Below are positions 11,680-33,059 of a stretch of 64,000 bases of DNA, piece after piece (position 1 is the stretch's first letter; the number at the start of each line of letters is the position of its first letter). The position numbers were made by a program, and so were the translations under genes. The notes below the pieces were generated by a model. That model had not been told where the DNA came from, did no database searches, and saw only the letters and a list, made by a program, of their open reading frames with translations. Source of the stretch: Ovis canadensis (lineage: Eukaryota; Chordata; Mammalia; Artiodactyla; Bovidae); the NCBI RefSeq assembly GCF_042477335.2, contig NC_091256.1, positions 22,596,501 to 22,660,500 on the forward strand, given 5' to 3'.

Positions 11680-12821
11680 TGTGTGTGAAATGGGTGGGTT
11701 AATGGTGTTGGCGTGAGTGGTGGTCTATAAATGGTTGACATCCTCCTGGGACTTTTTCAAGATGAAAGAATTCTTTGCTCACTTGAACAGTGCAGATCAA
11801 GGGTGCTTCATTTTCTGTGCTAATGAGTGCTTTCAGGCTCCATGTTTTTAGATTCTTGAAAATCTGAGGATGTTCCCATAATAATAGAGGAAATTCCATG
11901 GTTGTCCAGTAGTCAGGACTCTGAGCTTCCACTGTAGAGGACTGGATCCCTGGCCAGGCAGAATTAAGATCCTGCATGCTGCATGGTGTGGCAAAACAAA
12001 CCAACCCAAAGGAACAAAAAAGAAAAATAATGGCAACATTATTTTTCCTTCCTGTTTATATGTGCCATTTTCCTATTTATATGTGCCTGTTAAGGAGTTG
12101 ATAATGTACTCTTCCCCTTTAGTAAACAGTGATAAGAAGAACCACTTAAACATCACTAATCATTAGAGATTGCTGATTGCTTTATTTTGCCTTTTATATG
12201 CCAAAGTGATGAGGAGAAAGGGATTGAGAGTCAGTTTGTCCTGGGTTTAAACCCCAGTTCTGTCACTTACTTTGTGATCTTGGGCAAGCTCCTGTGCCTC
12301 CTTTGCCTGCAAAATAAGACTAAAAAATAGTACCCACCTGAAAGGTTGTTGTTTAGACGCTAAGTGTGACTTCTTTGCGAGCCCATGGGCTGCAGCCAGG
12401 ATTTTCCAGGCAAGAATACTGGAGCGGGTTGCCATTTCCTTCTCCAGGGGATCTTCCCGACCCAGGAATTGAACCTGTCTCCTTCATCGGCAGATGGATT
12501 CTTTACCACTGAGCTAACCAGGGAAGCCCCACCTAAAGGGTTGAAAATTTTAAATAGGTAATTATCAAAGAGCTTTATATAGTGCTTTGCCCATAAAAGC
12601 ACCCACAGAGTAGCATGTGTTAGGATCCTGTGAATGGCTTTATACTTCTGACACCCAGGGTGACATCTAAACTTTTGTTTATCCAACAGGTACCACGAAT
12701 ATTTGTCAATGGAACTTTTATTGGAGGTGCAACTGACACTCATAGGCTTCACAAAGAAGGAAAATTGCTTCCACTAGTTCACCAGTGTCATTTAAAAAAA
12801 AGTAAGAGGGAAGAACTTTAG
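3890..12821 (+). CDS. GLRX2: Glutaredoxin-2, mitochondrial form (four coding exons, 156 aa)
   Basis: GLRX2 is a glutathione-dependent thiol-disulfide oxidoreductase that (de)glutathionylates proteins. The human enzyme can also bind a [2Fe-2S] cluster across a dimer. The coding sequence joins 3890-3990, 5755-5815, 11313-11489 and 12690-12821, all GT/AG and in frame. Residues 1-33 are Arg- and Ser-rich, a mitochondrial presequence. The active site CSYC is at 70-73, the TVP cis-proline loop at 113-115, and the GGATD glutathione-binding stretch at 125-129. Cys61 and Cys146 correspond to the extra cysteine pair of human GLRX2 (Cys28/Cys113 in short-form numbering). Met35 opens exon 2 and is the equivalent start of the short cytosolic or nuclear form. 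Length and sequence fit mammalian orthologues. The gene converges tail to tail with RO60. The introns carry many SINEs and a BovB. Confidence 0.96.
4435..4640. promoter_or_regulatory. Second CpG-rich patch in GLRX2 intron 1 with paired ETS motifs
   Basis: A separate CpG-dense block after an AT-rich gap. It contains two ETS-type sites in tandem, GGAAGTGGAAGTGG, at 4447-4460. It could be a secondary promoter or an alternative first exon. No coding match to GLRX2 was recognised in it. Confidence 0.35.
4858..5130 (+). mobile_element. Bov-A2 SINE (dimer)
   Basis: Two tandem Bov-A units, each with the GGAGAAGG start and the GTCGGACACGACTG block, ending in an AGCAGCAGC tail. Confidence 0.9.
5755..5815 (+). 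CDS. GLRX2: GLRX2 coding exon 2
   Basis: The acceptor is TTTTAG before 5755 and the donor GTGAGT starts at 5816. It completes codon 34 and runs to codon 54, giving [20 protein letters not shown]. The ATG at 5756 is the probable start of the short extramitochondrial form and is one residue shorter here than I recall for human. Confidence 0.92.
6052..6181 (-). mobile_element. tRNA-Glu-type (CHR-2-like) SINE
   Basis: The minus strand begins GGGACTTCCCTGGCAGTTCA and carries a GTTCGATCC B-box-like sequence and an A-rich tail. It lies in GLRX2 intron 2. Confidence 0.8.
6500..6573 (-). mobile_element. Bov-A SINE fragment
   Basis: Reverse complement of a Bov-A 3' end: GCTGCTGCTGCTAAG followed by the CAGTCATGTCCGACTCTGTG block. 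It is truncated. Confidence 0.8.
6746..6862 (+). mobile_element. tRNA-Glu-type (CHR-2-like) SINE
   Basis: Starts GGAACTTCCCTGGCA and contains GGTTCAATCTCTGGT. It ends in a CAAA-rich tail. Confidence 0.8.
6975..8739 (-). mobile_element. BovB LINE, 1.77 kb, 5'-truncated, with target-site duplication
   Basis: The minus strand encodes reverse-transcriptase segments in several broken frames: the kinase-like MGKTRDL region, the [10 protein letters not shown] block, the FIDSTKAFD motif and the YADD catalytic motif near 7745, ending with the ACTGA-rich 3' end. The element is flanked by the direct repeat GGAATCTCT at 6966-6974 and 8740-8748. That fits target-primed insertion of a truncated copy. Frameshifts make it inactive. 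Confidence 0.9.
8767..8970 (+). mobile_element. Bov-tA SINE
   Basis: A tRNA-like head (GGCTTCCCTGGTGGCTCAG, GGTTCAATTCC) joined to a Bov-A body ending at the CAACTGAACGACTTT block. Confidence 0.9.
9244..9593 (+). mobile_element. BovB LINE 3' fragment, plus strand
   Basis: The last 350 bases or so of BovB, from the GAGTCTTGAGAGTCC segment to the CTGAACA terminus. It is inverted relative to the BovB at 6975-8739 in the same intron. Confidence 0.85.
10136..10336 (+). mobile_element. Bov-tA SINE
   Basis: Diverged tRNA-like head followed by a Bov-A body. The GAAGATCCCCTGGAGAAGG junction is clear. Confidence 0.85.
10462..10594 (+). mobile_element. Bov-A SINE monomer
   Basis: A single Bov-A unit from TGGAGAAGGAAATGG to an AGCAGCAGCAG tail. 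Confidence 0.85.
10628..10748 (+). mobile_element. tRNA-Glu-type (CHR-2-like) SINE
   Basis: Starts GGGAATTCTCGTGGTCCAG and ends in a CAGCC-plus-A-run tail. Confidence 0.8.
10846..11060 (+). repeat. MIR SINE (ancient)
   Basis: Diverged MIR in sense orientation: a GGGTTCAAATCCCAGCTC segment, then CCTCAGTTTCCTCAT, then a GTGAGGTTTAAGTGA-like 3' part. Confidence 0.75.
11313..11489 (+). CDS. GLRX2: GLRX2 coding exon 3 (active site)
   Basis: Acceptor CTTCAG before 11313; donor GTGAGT from 11490. Codons 55-113. It carries the CSYC redox motif at residues 70-73 and Cys61, then the [20 protein letters not shown] stretch typical of mammalian GLRX2. Confidence 0.96.
11645..11688. repeat. (TG)n microsatellite
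   Basis: About 20 TG dinucleotides with one interruption near 11673. Confidence 0.9.
11888..12022 (+). mobile_element. tRNA-Glu-type (CHR-2-like) SINE
   Basis: GAAATTCCATGGTTGTCCAG head, a GACTGGATCCCTGG B-box-like segment and an A-rich tail. Confidence 0.75.
12205..12610 (+). repeat. MIR SINE, split by a Bov-tA insertion
   Basis: The left part (12205-12349) has GGGTTTAAACCCCAGTTCTG and CACTTACTTTGTGATCTTGG. The right part (12530-12610) resumes with GGTTGAAAATTTTAAATAGG and TAGTGCTTTGCCCATA. The two halves are one element interrupted by the SINE listed next. Confidence 0.7.
12349..12529 (-). mobile_element. Bov-tA SINE inserted in MIR
   Basis: Reverse-strand Bov-tA ending at GGGAAGCCCC. 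The flanks CACCTGAAAGGTTG (from 12335) and CACCTAAAGGGTTG (from 12530) are a diverged target-site duplication. Confidence 0.85.
12690..12821 (+). CDS. GLRX2: GLRX2 coding exon 4 (terminal)
   Basis: Acceptor CAACAG before 12690, stop TAG at 12819-12821. Codons 114-156, beginning [20 protein letters not shown]. It holds the cis-proline and GG-x-x-D glutathione-binding segments and Cys146. The C-terminus KKSKREEL is close to the human tail. Confidence 0.95.
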   Translation, partial: VPRIFVNGTFIGGATDTHRLHKEGKLLPLVHQCHLKKSKREEL

Positions 12822-12985
12822 TGATGTAAGTGCATATAACTTTGCTAGTAATATGTCACTACATATTTAAAATGATATTGCCTGATAATGTCTTTTAAAT
12901 ATTTGAAGGTGTTTTAAATATATGAATTATCTTCATGAAAAGGTTGTAAAAAATAATGAACAATAAATCACTGTGGAAACATCTT
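12822..12985 (+). other. GLRX2: GLRX2 3' UTR with poly(A) signal
   Basis: Short AT-rich 3' UTR with an AATAAA hexamer at 12962-12967. Cleavage is expected some 10-25 bases later. Longer forms cannot be excluded. Confidence 0.65.
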
Positions 12986-13724
12986 ATTTGCCAATTCTTC
13001 AGTAAAAAAGATACTTAAAACTGAAGGAGCAGATAATAGGTGACAACCTGGACAGACGGGCATCTGAAGTGAGTGCTGCAGGGACAGTCCTGTGGGTCTA
13101 AGCAGCTGCCCAGGTGACATGCCAGTCCCAGATGACCAAGAACTTTAGTCTGATTATGCAGGGAGTTGTTACTAAGCGGAGGATTAACAGAAAGACTTTT
13201 GGGTGGGGGGACGTAAGTTTTCAGTAAAAAAAAGCATAATTGTTACTGGGAATGAGGGTTTCAACATAAATTTTGGGGAGACACATTCAGTCCATAACAC
13301 CATAAATTATAGCTGGATAAAAGTCTTAATGTAAATCTAAGGCAAAACTAGATTTTGGCAGCCGTACTTTCCAGAATCATAGGTTAGAAAGAAAATGGTG
13401 ATCGTTTAAGAAAAAGTATGATCTTTTTGGGGGGGTCTTTGATTTTTAATGTTAAGATCTGAAAGACTAACTGTTTAATATTTTTTAAAAAACAGGCAAT
13501 CTTTCCCCCCTCACTTTTACCACTAATCAACTTAGACATGAATTGCCAAAAAATTTAACTGGGAAGCTGAAAAGCTGCTGGGAAAAAAGGGATTTTTTAA
13601 ATATATTTGAGTTTCACTGTTTACTAATACTAAAAAAAATACTATTTGAACAATTTTTTTTAAAGGCAAGTTTCCCAATTAAGGTTTAAAATAAAGTTTA
13701 GTTTTGCTCATCTGTGAGGAAATA

Positions 13725-13922
13725 TTTACAGTTGATTCCTGAACAAGGCAGGGATTGGGGCTCCGAATACCACCTTGAAAATCCAAGTGTAACTTAGAAA
13801 TCAGTCCTCCACACCCTCAGATTCATCACTGTCTAGTACTGCAGTATTTATTACTGAAAAAAATCCATGTCTGAGTGGGACCCACACAGTTCAAACCCAC
13901 GTTCCAAGGGTCAACTGTAGTT
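13725..13922 (-). repeat. Old interspersed repeat, possibly a DNA transposon end
   Basis: The minus strand opens CAGTTGACCCTTGGAACG and continues with GGGTTTGAACTGTGTGGG, a pattern known from an ancient mammalian repeat family. I cannot name the family with certainty. Confidence 0.4.
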
Positions 13923-14227
13923 TGTGATCTTCCTTTCTCCATTCAGCTGTTCACTGCCATCTTTAAATGGAGAACTCTAATATCGAATGAATGTTTATAC
14001 AGTTTTGGTGGGTATGCTCGTATGTAGTTTCAATTCGTATGTTCTCTTCAATTCCTATGGCTCAGATCTTAGAACTTATTTTTATTTTTTTTTCTTAGAA
14101 CTTTTAATATGAAAGTTTGATGGGAATTCAGAGAAATCTCTGTAAATTGGCACTTAGAATATTTTTATTTGCATAGTTGAGTTTTGGTGTTACCTTTTCC
14201 CAAAGGCAACTTTTATTTTCTATTTTT

Positions 14228-14506
14228 TAAAATTTTGTAGTTGAAGTATCATTGCTTTCCAGTGCTGTGTTAGTTTCAGGTATAAAGCAACGTGATTCAG
14301 TTAGATTATATACCTATTATATATGTGTGCATGTGTATATATATATTCTTTTTCAGATTCTTTTCCCTTATAGGTTATTTCACAGTATTTAGTAGTTCCC
14401 TGTGCTATACAGTAGGTCTTGTTAGTTAACTACTTTATATATAGTAGTGTGTATATGTTAATCTCAAATTCCTAATTTATCCTTTCCTTCCTCCCAAAGG
14501 CAACTT
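14228..14506 (-). repeat. L1 LINE 3' fragment
   Basis: Matches the artiodactyl L1 block with GTTAGTTTCAGGTATA, TTCTTTTCCCTTATAGG and CCTGTGCTATACAGTAGG, in antisense orientation. Confidence 0.7.
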
Positions 14507-14767
14507 TGAATAATTTTTTTCCCACAAAAGAATCTTGTTTTAAACTCTTTAAAAAATGTATATTTTTATTAAATGTAGTTTTGATTCTGTAATTAATACC
14601 TATTGAAAAGAATCCTCAAGCACATATTTTAAATAAACATTGAGGCATTTCAAGACCAGTATTAATGATCAAACCTTAATTTCATTTTATTTAACTATTA
14701 TAAGATTGAATATTCAAATACTGTAAGATTATAAAATGTAAGGCCAAGAGCCTTACATCTTGTAAGC

Positions 14768-14985
14768 CATGCATGCTAAGTCACTTCAGTCATGTCCCAC
14801 TCTGTGGCCCTATGGACTGCAGCCTGCCAGGCTCCTCTGTCCATGGAATTCTCCAGGCAAGAATACTGGAGTGGGTTGCTGCGCCCTCCTCCAGGGGATC
14901 TTCCATTGAACCTGCGTCTCTTGTGTCTAACCTGCATTGACAGGCGGGTTCTTTACCACTAGTGCCACCTGGAAGCTTCTTACAA
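14768..14985 (-). mobile_element. Bov-tA SINE
   Basis: Full-length-like reverse-strand copy, from GCTAAGTCACTTCAGTC to the tRNA-like end CACTAGTGCCACCTGGAAG. It is the first ruminant SINE beyond the inferred end of RO60. Confidence 0.9.
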
Positions 14986-15049
14986 GGCACATAATAACCT
15001 TAAAATTCTTCTTTCAAGAAATAAAGACAAATACTTGATGTGCATAGAG

Positions 15050-15055
15050 TTTATT
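15050..15055 (-). promoter_or_regulatory. RO60: Candidate distal poly(A) signal of RO60
   Basis: AATAAA on the minus strand at the distal edge of the repeat-free stretch. A similar hexamer lies at 15660-15665. Confidence 0.4.
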
Positions 15056-18000
15056 TGGTACCTCTATCAAATTCTACAATAACACAAGTGACTAGAAACA
15101 GTTCACATTGTGCCCACCTGCACTCCATGTCTAAAATGATTTATCCAGTATGGGTTTTGCAGGGCTACACAGGAGAGTCCAGATTTCACAGTATTGGTGG
15201 AAACTATTTTGTCATGAAACAAATTTCATACATTAGTGTTTCATCCATTTTTCTATCAGAAAACACGAGAATTACATTGTTAGATGTGTTATTTACAGTG
15301 ATAACTTGGAAGACTCAACAGAGTATCAGTGAGTTTCTAGGAAACCCCCGCCCCTCCTTTCAGGGTCCTTTTCCTTTGAAATGGAATGTGTTATAAATCA
15401 GACTTTATATACTTTAAAGCACCAGCTTGACAATTTAAAGTTTTCTCTCATTTTTATAAAATATTCCTGCTTTAAAAGGCAAAGTGAATGTAAAAATATG
15501 AATGTAATTAAACATCACTGGCCTGGATACTTCTTATTGCAACTGTTTACAACTGTATTCACTTCTTTGAATGAATTGGTGGTAGGCTTGAAAGAATATA
15601 TTTGCCTTTTGTCTTGAAAAATTCCCTTAAAAAATTAATCATTTTTGGAACTGTACAACTTTATTTTTCACTCAGAGTGTTTAAATATGCAGCTTGGTCC
15701 TTGGAGATCATGTTACATAGAGTCCAGCTTCTTGGATAATTTGTTATACAAAACAATAAAAAACCTTAAACTATCACAAGGTATTACTGATGTTAACAGT
15801 CATGTATGTATAACACATCAGTGTCCTAGATTATCCTGTTAATGGGTGCTTAAACAACTAATGTACAATCAGATTTAAAACTTGTTAAATTTCCATTCTT
15901 TATGTAAAAGAGAAAGCTGTAAAAGAACCTCAAGTTCTATACTTTAGAAATACTGACACTATTAAGGCATTACTTAATGAACAGACCCTAAGCAAAGTAT
16001 GTATGCCTGTGTTGGAGAACTAGTCATATTTTAAGGCAGTCAGAAGGTTCATTTTTTCACTTTAAGGCTCTTATATACTTCAATTTTACTCTATGCAGGC
16101 ATTAGTCTGTATCATTTAAATACTGAGTGGTCAAATACGGAAATCAAAGCCTTTATATAAAGAAAATGGAGATTTTATAACTAGATTATAACAGTTCTTC
16201 CCCAGCCAATTTTTTTAAAGCTGACTTCATATATCTCATCCCTTAGGAGAATTTCTTCATTATCAGAAGCTGACAATAAAAGGCAGAAAATATAATTCAG
16301 ATGCATTACAAATTATGTCTAGTCACACCATTCCAAATTACATGCAGTCCATCTTTAGCAGTGCAACAAAAATATTTTTTCTCGGTTACTATTCATTAAT
16401 TATATAATATCTTTGATTTGGCCGTGTATGGATTCTAAACAGTTTGCATTGCAAATATAGCTTAATAAGCCATTTAAACAGAGGTTTCAATACAATGATT
16501 GTATTGATATAATGGTCCATCAATTTTGTGGTAATGATACATAAAATAGCAAGGCTTTAACCCCATTTACTACCCTTAACAATCCAAGTGTTCATTAAGT
16601 GAAACGTATCTAACTTACTATTTCTTTTGTTCATGTAGAGATTCTGATAGCTTCTAAAGGCAGAAAAATTTAAATATATTTGAAAATGAAATATTTTCAC
16701 TTCTGTTCATAAAATTACTATAACATGGTGGTACTAAATTAAATAGAAGCAAACAGAAAAATTTTCTTAGGCTCAGAAATATCTTTTATATGTTTTCATT
16801 GTATTTACAAAATTAATTCTCATCGAAAATAATCACATTAATTTCAGTCAGAATTCTGCAACATATCTCCTAAATTTATGTTTCTTTTTACCGATTTCCC
16901 ATATAATTTGGTATTTTCAGAGTTTAGGAAAATGTGTCATTTATTATAATTTCTATTCAAACAGTTAAGTTTAACTACATTATTAGTTATCTTTTTTTTA
17001 AATTATTAGTTTTCTACATGAAAAATACTACCATAGGATTAATTTTTAAATAAACGTCATAATAATTTTTCAAAAGTAAATAAAACACTTACCAAGTAAA
17101 AAAATGTTCAATGTGAATACAAGTCTTATTTATAAGACCTTTTATACTACAAGCCATGTATACAGAAGCATCGTCAAGTACTTGGTAGACCAAAGATTTT
17201 GTGGGTAGTCTTTATAATTATGGAAATATGAGCACTGAGATGTGCTACTTTCTGAGAGTATCCAGTTATTTACTTTTCAAAGAGTGCTTTTTCTAAGAGC
17301 CAGGTACACTTATAATTGCAAACAAAGGCTGAATAACTAACCCTACTCAAAAGGCCACAAAATATCTGCATACAGCTTATATAAAAGTTATACAAGTTAA
17401 CTTGATTGGGAAGATAATTTATCAATTTGATTATTGTTCTAGGAGACATGCCTGTTATTAATTTGAAAAAAAAATGTGACCTTAACTCTATGTGGAACAA
17501 AAAGCACTCTGCAAAAGATGTATCCCAAACCGAATACAGGTGACTTTCTTGTCATTCACGTTATTACTCAGGTAGAGCAGGAGTAGAAAAACAAAAGACC
17601 AAAATGTCAGAAGAAAGGAATTTTAAAAGAGGAAAAAAGAAACAAGGAAAAAAGGTATAGAAGTAATCTTTCAACAAATAAGGGACTAGGGAGCAGGTAT
17701 ATGGGATATACTAGATTAAATTGCATACAGTAAGTACACCTAACTAGTTCAACTTACCTTTTTTTCCTAATTCTCCCTTGTGCATGTTTCCATTGCAGCT
17801 ATCTGACATTTCTCTAAAGGGGTTTATCGCCTTAACAAATCACCCATGTCTGTGGTAGACAAGACTAGAAGTTTTCATTTTTGATTACTTGTAAGGGCCT
17901 TATTGAGAAATGTGTGGGTACCTTTAAGTCAAATTAAAATAAGTTCAATAAGTGATCACAATTATTTTCCTTTATCGTTTAGATGTAGCTTTATTGTGCT

Positions 18001-18452
18001 TCTAAAGACGTTTCTCACGTAACTGTCAGATCCTCACATAACTTTAAATTTCCCAAATAACTTTAAATTGCTTTGCAGAAAAAAAGCCTGATTAACTGAT
18101 ATTCTATCATTTATAGATTTACCTATTATTTAAAAGGTTATGCAAATGTTTCTAAGACCATCTTCTTATTTAGAATATGAGTTTGTTTTTTAATGGGATC
18201 TTAGACTTGGAATATATTACTACTTTCTCTTATCAGAGAATGATGACATTTCCCATTCAGAACAGGAAGTGTTTAAAAAAATTACTCAGCTTAATGAGCT
18301 GTTTTTCTAAAACACTTTATCTTTCAAAACATATACCCTATTAAAAGTTCTAATTTTAAAGAAGTTCTAATTTGTATTGCAAGCCCTCTTCCCAATTTTG
18401 ACTTTTATACAGATATAAATTCATTGATTCTTCTATGATCCAAGGATTAGAT

Positions 18453-18642
18453 ATGGTACTTTTTAAGGAGAGCAAAATTGAATCACACAAGTTAAACTGG
18501 TTGTCTCCAGTCACACAGTTAGAGTGAAAGAGGCTCCAGAGAGATGACGGTACATCCCATTCACTGAGCATTTTCCTCACCAATATTCCCATAAGATGAT
18601 CACTAAACTAAACAATACAAGACAGTGTTCCTAAGTGGAATT
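18453..18642. repeat. Direct duplication, copy 1 (190 bp)
   Basis: Nearly identical to 19109-19302, with about six substitutions and a 4-base TAAG indel. It lies inside the inferred RO60 3' UTR. The core TCACACAGTTAGAGTG is faintly MIR-like, but the whole block is duplicated, so this is a segmental copy and not two independent insertions. Confidence 0.9.
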
Positions 18643-19108
18643 GCCTAGAAATTTCAAATAACAAGGAAAGGGTAGGATTATAAGATTAGTTTTTGTTTTT
18701 ACTAATTAAAACTATATCCTGAAAATATTTACGTATTTTCTGGGACATAAAGTTTATTTTTCTTAGGGTTGTTTTTTTAAAAGCAACATTTTCCTAATCA
18801 GCAGTAATGCTAAAAGTAATTCAGAAAATAAAACTTCTTTATTACTTGAGAATATTTTATTCATAATGAGGTAAAAGTTTTTATTTTTTCTATATGACTA
18901 TGTTATATAGCAACAGGTTATTAAGATATTAATTGTGCTTGAGGGTCACTATGAACTACAAAAGTATACATGTTCACAACTTCTCTGTTTTTCTACTCCT
19001 AAAGCAATCATGTATATACATTAATTACTTCCTAATACCTAAAAAGATAAAAGTCTTGAATAATTCTATTTTACCCCTTACTCTTATAAGTAAATGTCTT
19101 CCCACAAA

Positions 19109-19302
19109 ATGGTACTTTTTAAGGATAGCAAAATTGAATCACACAGGTTAAACTAGTTGTCTCCAGTCACACAGTAAGTTAGAGTGAAAGAGGCTCCAGG
19201 GAGATGACGGTACATCTCGTTCACTGAGCATTTTCCTCACCAATATTCCCATAAGATGATCACTAAACTAAACAATACAAGACAGTGTTCCTAAGTGGAA
19301 TT
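19109..19302. repeat. Direct duplication, copy 2 (194 bp)
   Basis: Second copy, 656 bases from the first, carrying the extra TAAG. Both copies end within two bases of CTAAGTGGAATT, after which the flanks diverge at once. Confidence 0.9.
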
Positions 19303-21593
19303 TCCAGTGAACGCTGGAATGAGAATGAGGAGGCCATTTCTAGACCTAGGGCTCCAGTGTCACACTCTCTCGGACCTCGGGTTCCTAGCCTAAGTCAAAA
19401 AAACTACCTTTTACATTTCTAAGGTTATTTCCAGCTCTAAAGCTCCATATTTGAAATAAAGCTACCTTGTGTGGTTGTCTTTAGTTTTCTTTCTCAAATC
19501 TTAACATTTAATAGACTTTTCTATGTGACTTCAAAAAGGCCACAGCTAATCTTACTTCTCTGATGGATTTGTTAATATTAGTTCCTGAATATTCTGCCTA
19601 AAAACAATATAGAAACAGTATTTAACCGAGGAAATAAGCATTTATATTATATTCCACTTAACATTTCTATTAGGAATAAGAAGTTAGATCATGTTATAAT
19701 TTTTAATTTAAGAAGACCTTGGGTTTATGTAATGAATTCAAGTATGATTACATAATTCTATTAGGTTCTTGAAGCTTTAAATTCAATCTGAGCATAATAT
19801 TTTAATGTATCAAAGTAGCTATCATTTCAAATCTAATGCCTGACAGAAGGTAAAAAAACCAAAGATACCAGAAGCAATGTATTTTGCGGGTGTTGGGTAG
19901 TGATGCCACTAGCTTTGTTGACCAAAATCTCAGGTAAATCACAATATTTATAAATTGCTACCAGTTGCCTTGAAGGAATGGCTACATAGCAGATAAACCC
20001 AGTATAAATATGTCAAATAAGTTTGAAAGGGACATTTTCTTGTCACTCCCAGAGCCCAAATTTCTCATGAAACAGAAGAAAATATACAAATTCTAACATT
20101 ACTTAATCCTTCTGCCCCCTAACATAAAATCTCTAACCCCCAAGCACACAAGTATGTGATTTACACTTATTGTTTGACTTTTCATAGTGAGAAGGCTTTA
20201 AAAATCCCCAGTAAATCTTTAAATACATTTAAAGAACAATACATAAAAACTAAAGTTTTATGTCCACATTATCTTAAGCAACCATGATATAATTATGAGC
20301 AAATATATTGGCATTTCAACAGCTTAAAGCTCCCCACACAGAAGGGGTATTTGCTCAAGGAAATAATGCACTTTATAATGAATAGGAAGTTTAATATACA
20401 CAAATAAGAAAAATTTAATTTCCTATAGACTGGTTAGTGGTAATATGCCACTCAAAAATTGCCTTTCAAACCTGAAAGACCTAGCTTGCTTTTTTTTATC
20501 ACACTATCAAAAAAGAATATTTTGCCACAAATGAATAGTAGACAAAGAGAGGAGGATGCCAACATGTTTACAATCAGAAATATCTAAAACTCACTTATAA
20601 TTGGATAAAAAAGTAATTAAAAGTAATTAAAACAAAATTTTAAAGTAAGGTAAAATATTTTAAAGTAAGGTATAACCAGATTATGGTTATAGCTGAGATT
20701 TTATCTGTCATATTTTTCAGATTATCAGTAGGGGAAGTTAAATGCTTGAAACATCTTATGTTTTCATTTGTGAATATGAAAAAATGTGTCCCTACATGTG
20801 GCTATGTTGGTATAAGCCATAGGAAACCAACAAATCATGCCCCTCACAGCAATAAACCAACAAAAACAAACCAAAATAGACTTCCTCAGCTGACACAAAC
20901 TTTAGTATCTCTTCTCAAAGGTTTCCATTATGTTTCTGGTTAATGGTAAACAATCCTGTAAATGTAAATTAACCCTCAGAAACAGAGTATCTTTTTCACT
21001 GACTGAGAATGCTGCTATTTATGAGATCGGTGAAAACTGTTAAAGCAATTTGTAAAACTCATTCATAAGCAAATGTCTTGGTGGTGGTTTTATCCCCTTG
21101 GTATAAAAATTTACAAGGAGTTTCATAATCACAGTACATGGTCCAGTGCATTTCAGAGTATTTGGACATTATCAAAGCTGTCCTTTACCAATGAAAACAT
21201 TTAAGAAAACTTAAAGGCATTTCTCAAACAAATGACATGATATAGGACTACTTACACTTTTGGCTCTCACTTCTTTTAAGTACAAATGTGATCATTCACC
21301 AAAGCAGAACTGTTTGACTATTTTACAGTATCTCAACAAGAAGTTCTCTGTTAGGTAGAGGGGGCTACAGTGTACTCTGAAGCTATTTCCCAAAAGCTAG
21401 TTTAGTAGAAAGAACTTTGGGCTCATCTTATTGTTCCTTCTTTTTTTTTTGGTAAGGTAACCTTTCCATTATGCACATACTGTACCACTGTCTGACTTCT
21501 TTCAGTGGATTAAGATTAGCTGGGAAGTAGCTGTTTGTTTTTAGCGAGATCACTGATGGCAGTGGACCTCTTAGATTGTGCTGGTGCTTATGG

Positions 21594-32574
<10,981 letters not shown>

Positions 32575-32677
32575 TCATTGAAACTACCATTTAACAGAAA
32601 AACTTGTAATCACCTTTAAAAATCCAGATACATTAACAGAATTATCTTGGAATTTTCTGAAAAATACAAAGGCCCAA

Positions 32678-32874
32678 AGTGAAACTGAAAGTCACTCAGT
32701 TGTGTCCGACTCTTTGAGACCCCATGGGCTATACAGTCCATGGAATTCTCCAGGCCGGAATACTGGAGTGGGTAGCCTATCCCTTCTCCAGGGGATCTTC
32801 CCGACTGAGGAACTGAAGTGGGGTCTCCCACATTGCAGGTGGATTCTTTACCAACTGAGCTATGAGGGAAGCCC
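32678..32874 (-). mobile_element. Bov-tA SINE
   Basis: Reverse-strand copy from GAAAGTCACTCAGTTGTGTC to the tRNA-like end GAGGGAAGCCCC. It ends about 150 bases upstream of the RO60 start-exon acceptor. Confidence 0.9.
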
Positions 32875-33059
32875 CACTATCACTATTTTCCCCAGAAAAA
32901 AAAAATTTATTACAGGTAGATAGAAATGATAAATTATAAAAAGGAAAACCATTTATTAATCTAGGCTTATTGAAATCTGCCATGAAATATTTTAATTTAA
33001 AAATATTGTATAAGTAAGTTATGGTATGATGATCAGAAGTGACAGTCAAGAAGTCACAT

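Larger units (their letters stand above)
12986..15035. other. Gap between the convergent GLRX2 and RO60 gene ends
   Basis: About 2 kb with no gene. It holds a possible scrap of an LTR-like repeat (about 13035-13115), an old interspersed repeat at 13725-13922 and two repeats listed separately (14228-14506, 14768-14985). The rest is AT-rich sequence in which I see nothing specific. Confidence 0.6.
15036..21593 (-). other. RO60: Inferred long RO60 3' UTR
   Basis: From the RO60 stop codon downstream on the minus strand runs about 6.5 kb of AT-rich sequence. I see no Bov SINE, BovB or young L1 in it, although the flanks are full of them. Purifying selection against insertion in a long terminal exon is the simplest reading. 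A minus-strand AATAAA at 15050-15055 is the last signal before SINEs resume, and many other AATAAA or ATTAAA sites suggest shorter forms. No open frame here looks like a protein. The extent is inference. Confidence 0.55.

Noticed and set aside
15040..15842. Several 60-118 codon frames in the inferred RO60 3' UTR
   Set aside because: Leu/Ile/Ser-rich sequences typical of AT-rich non-coding DNA, with no recognisable domain.
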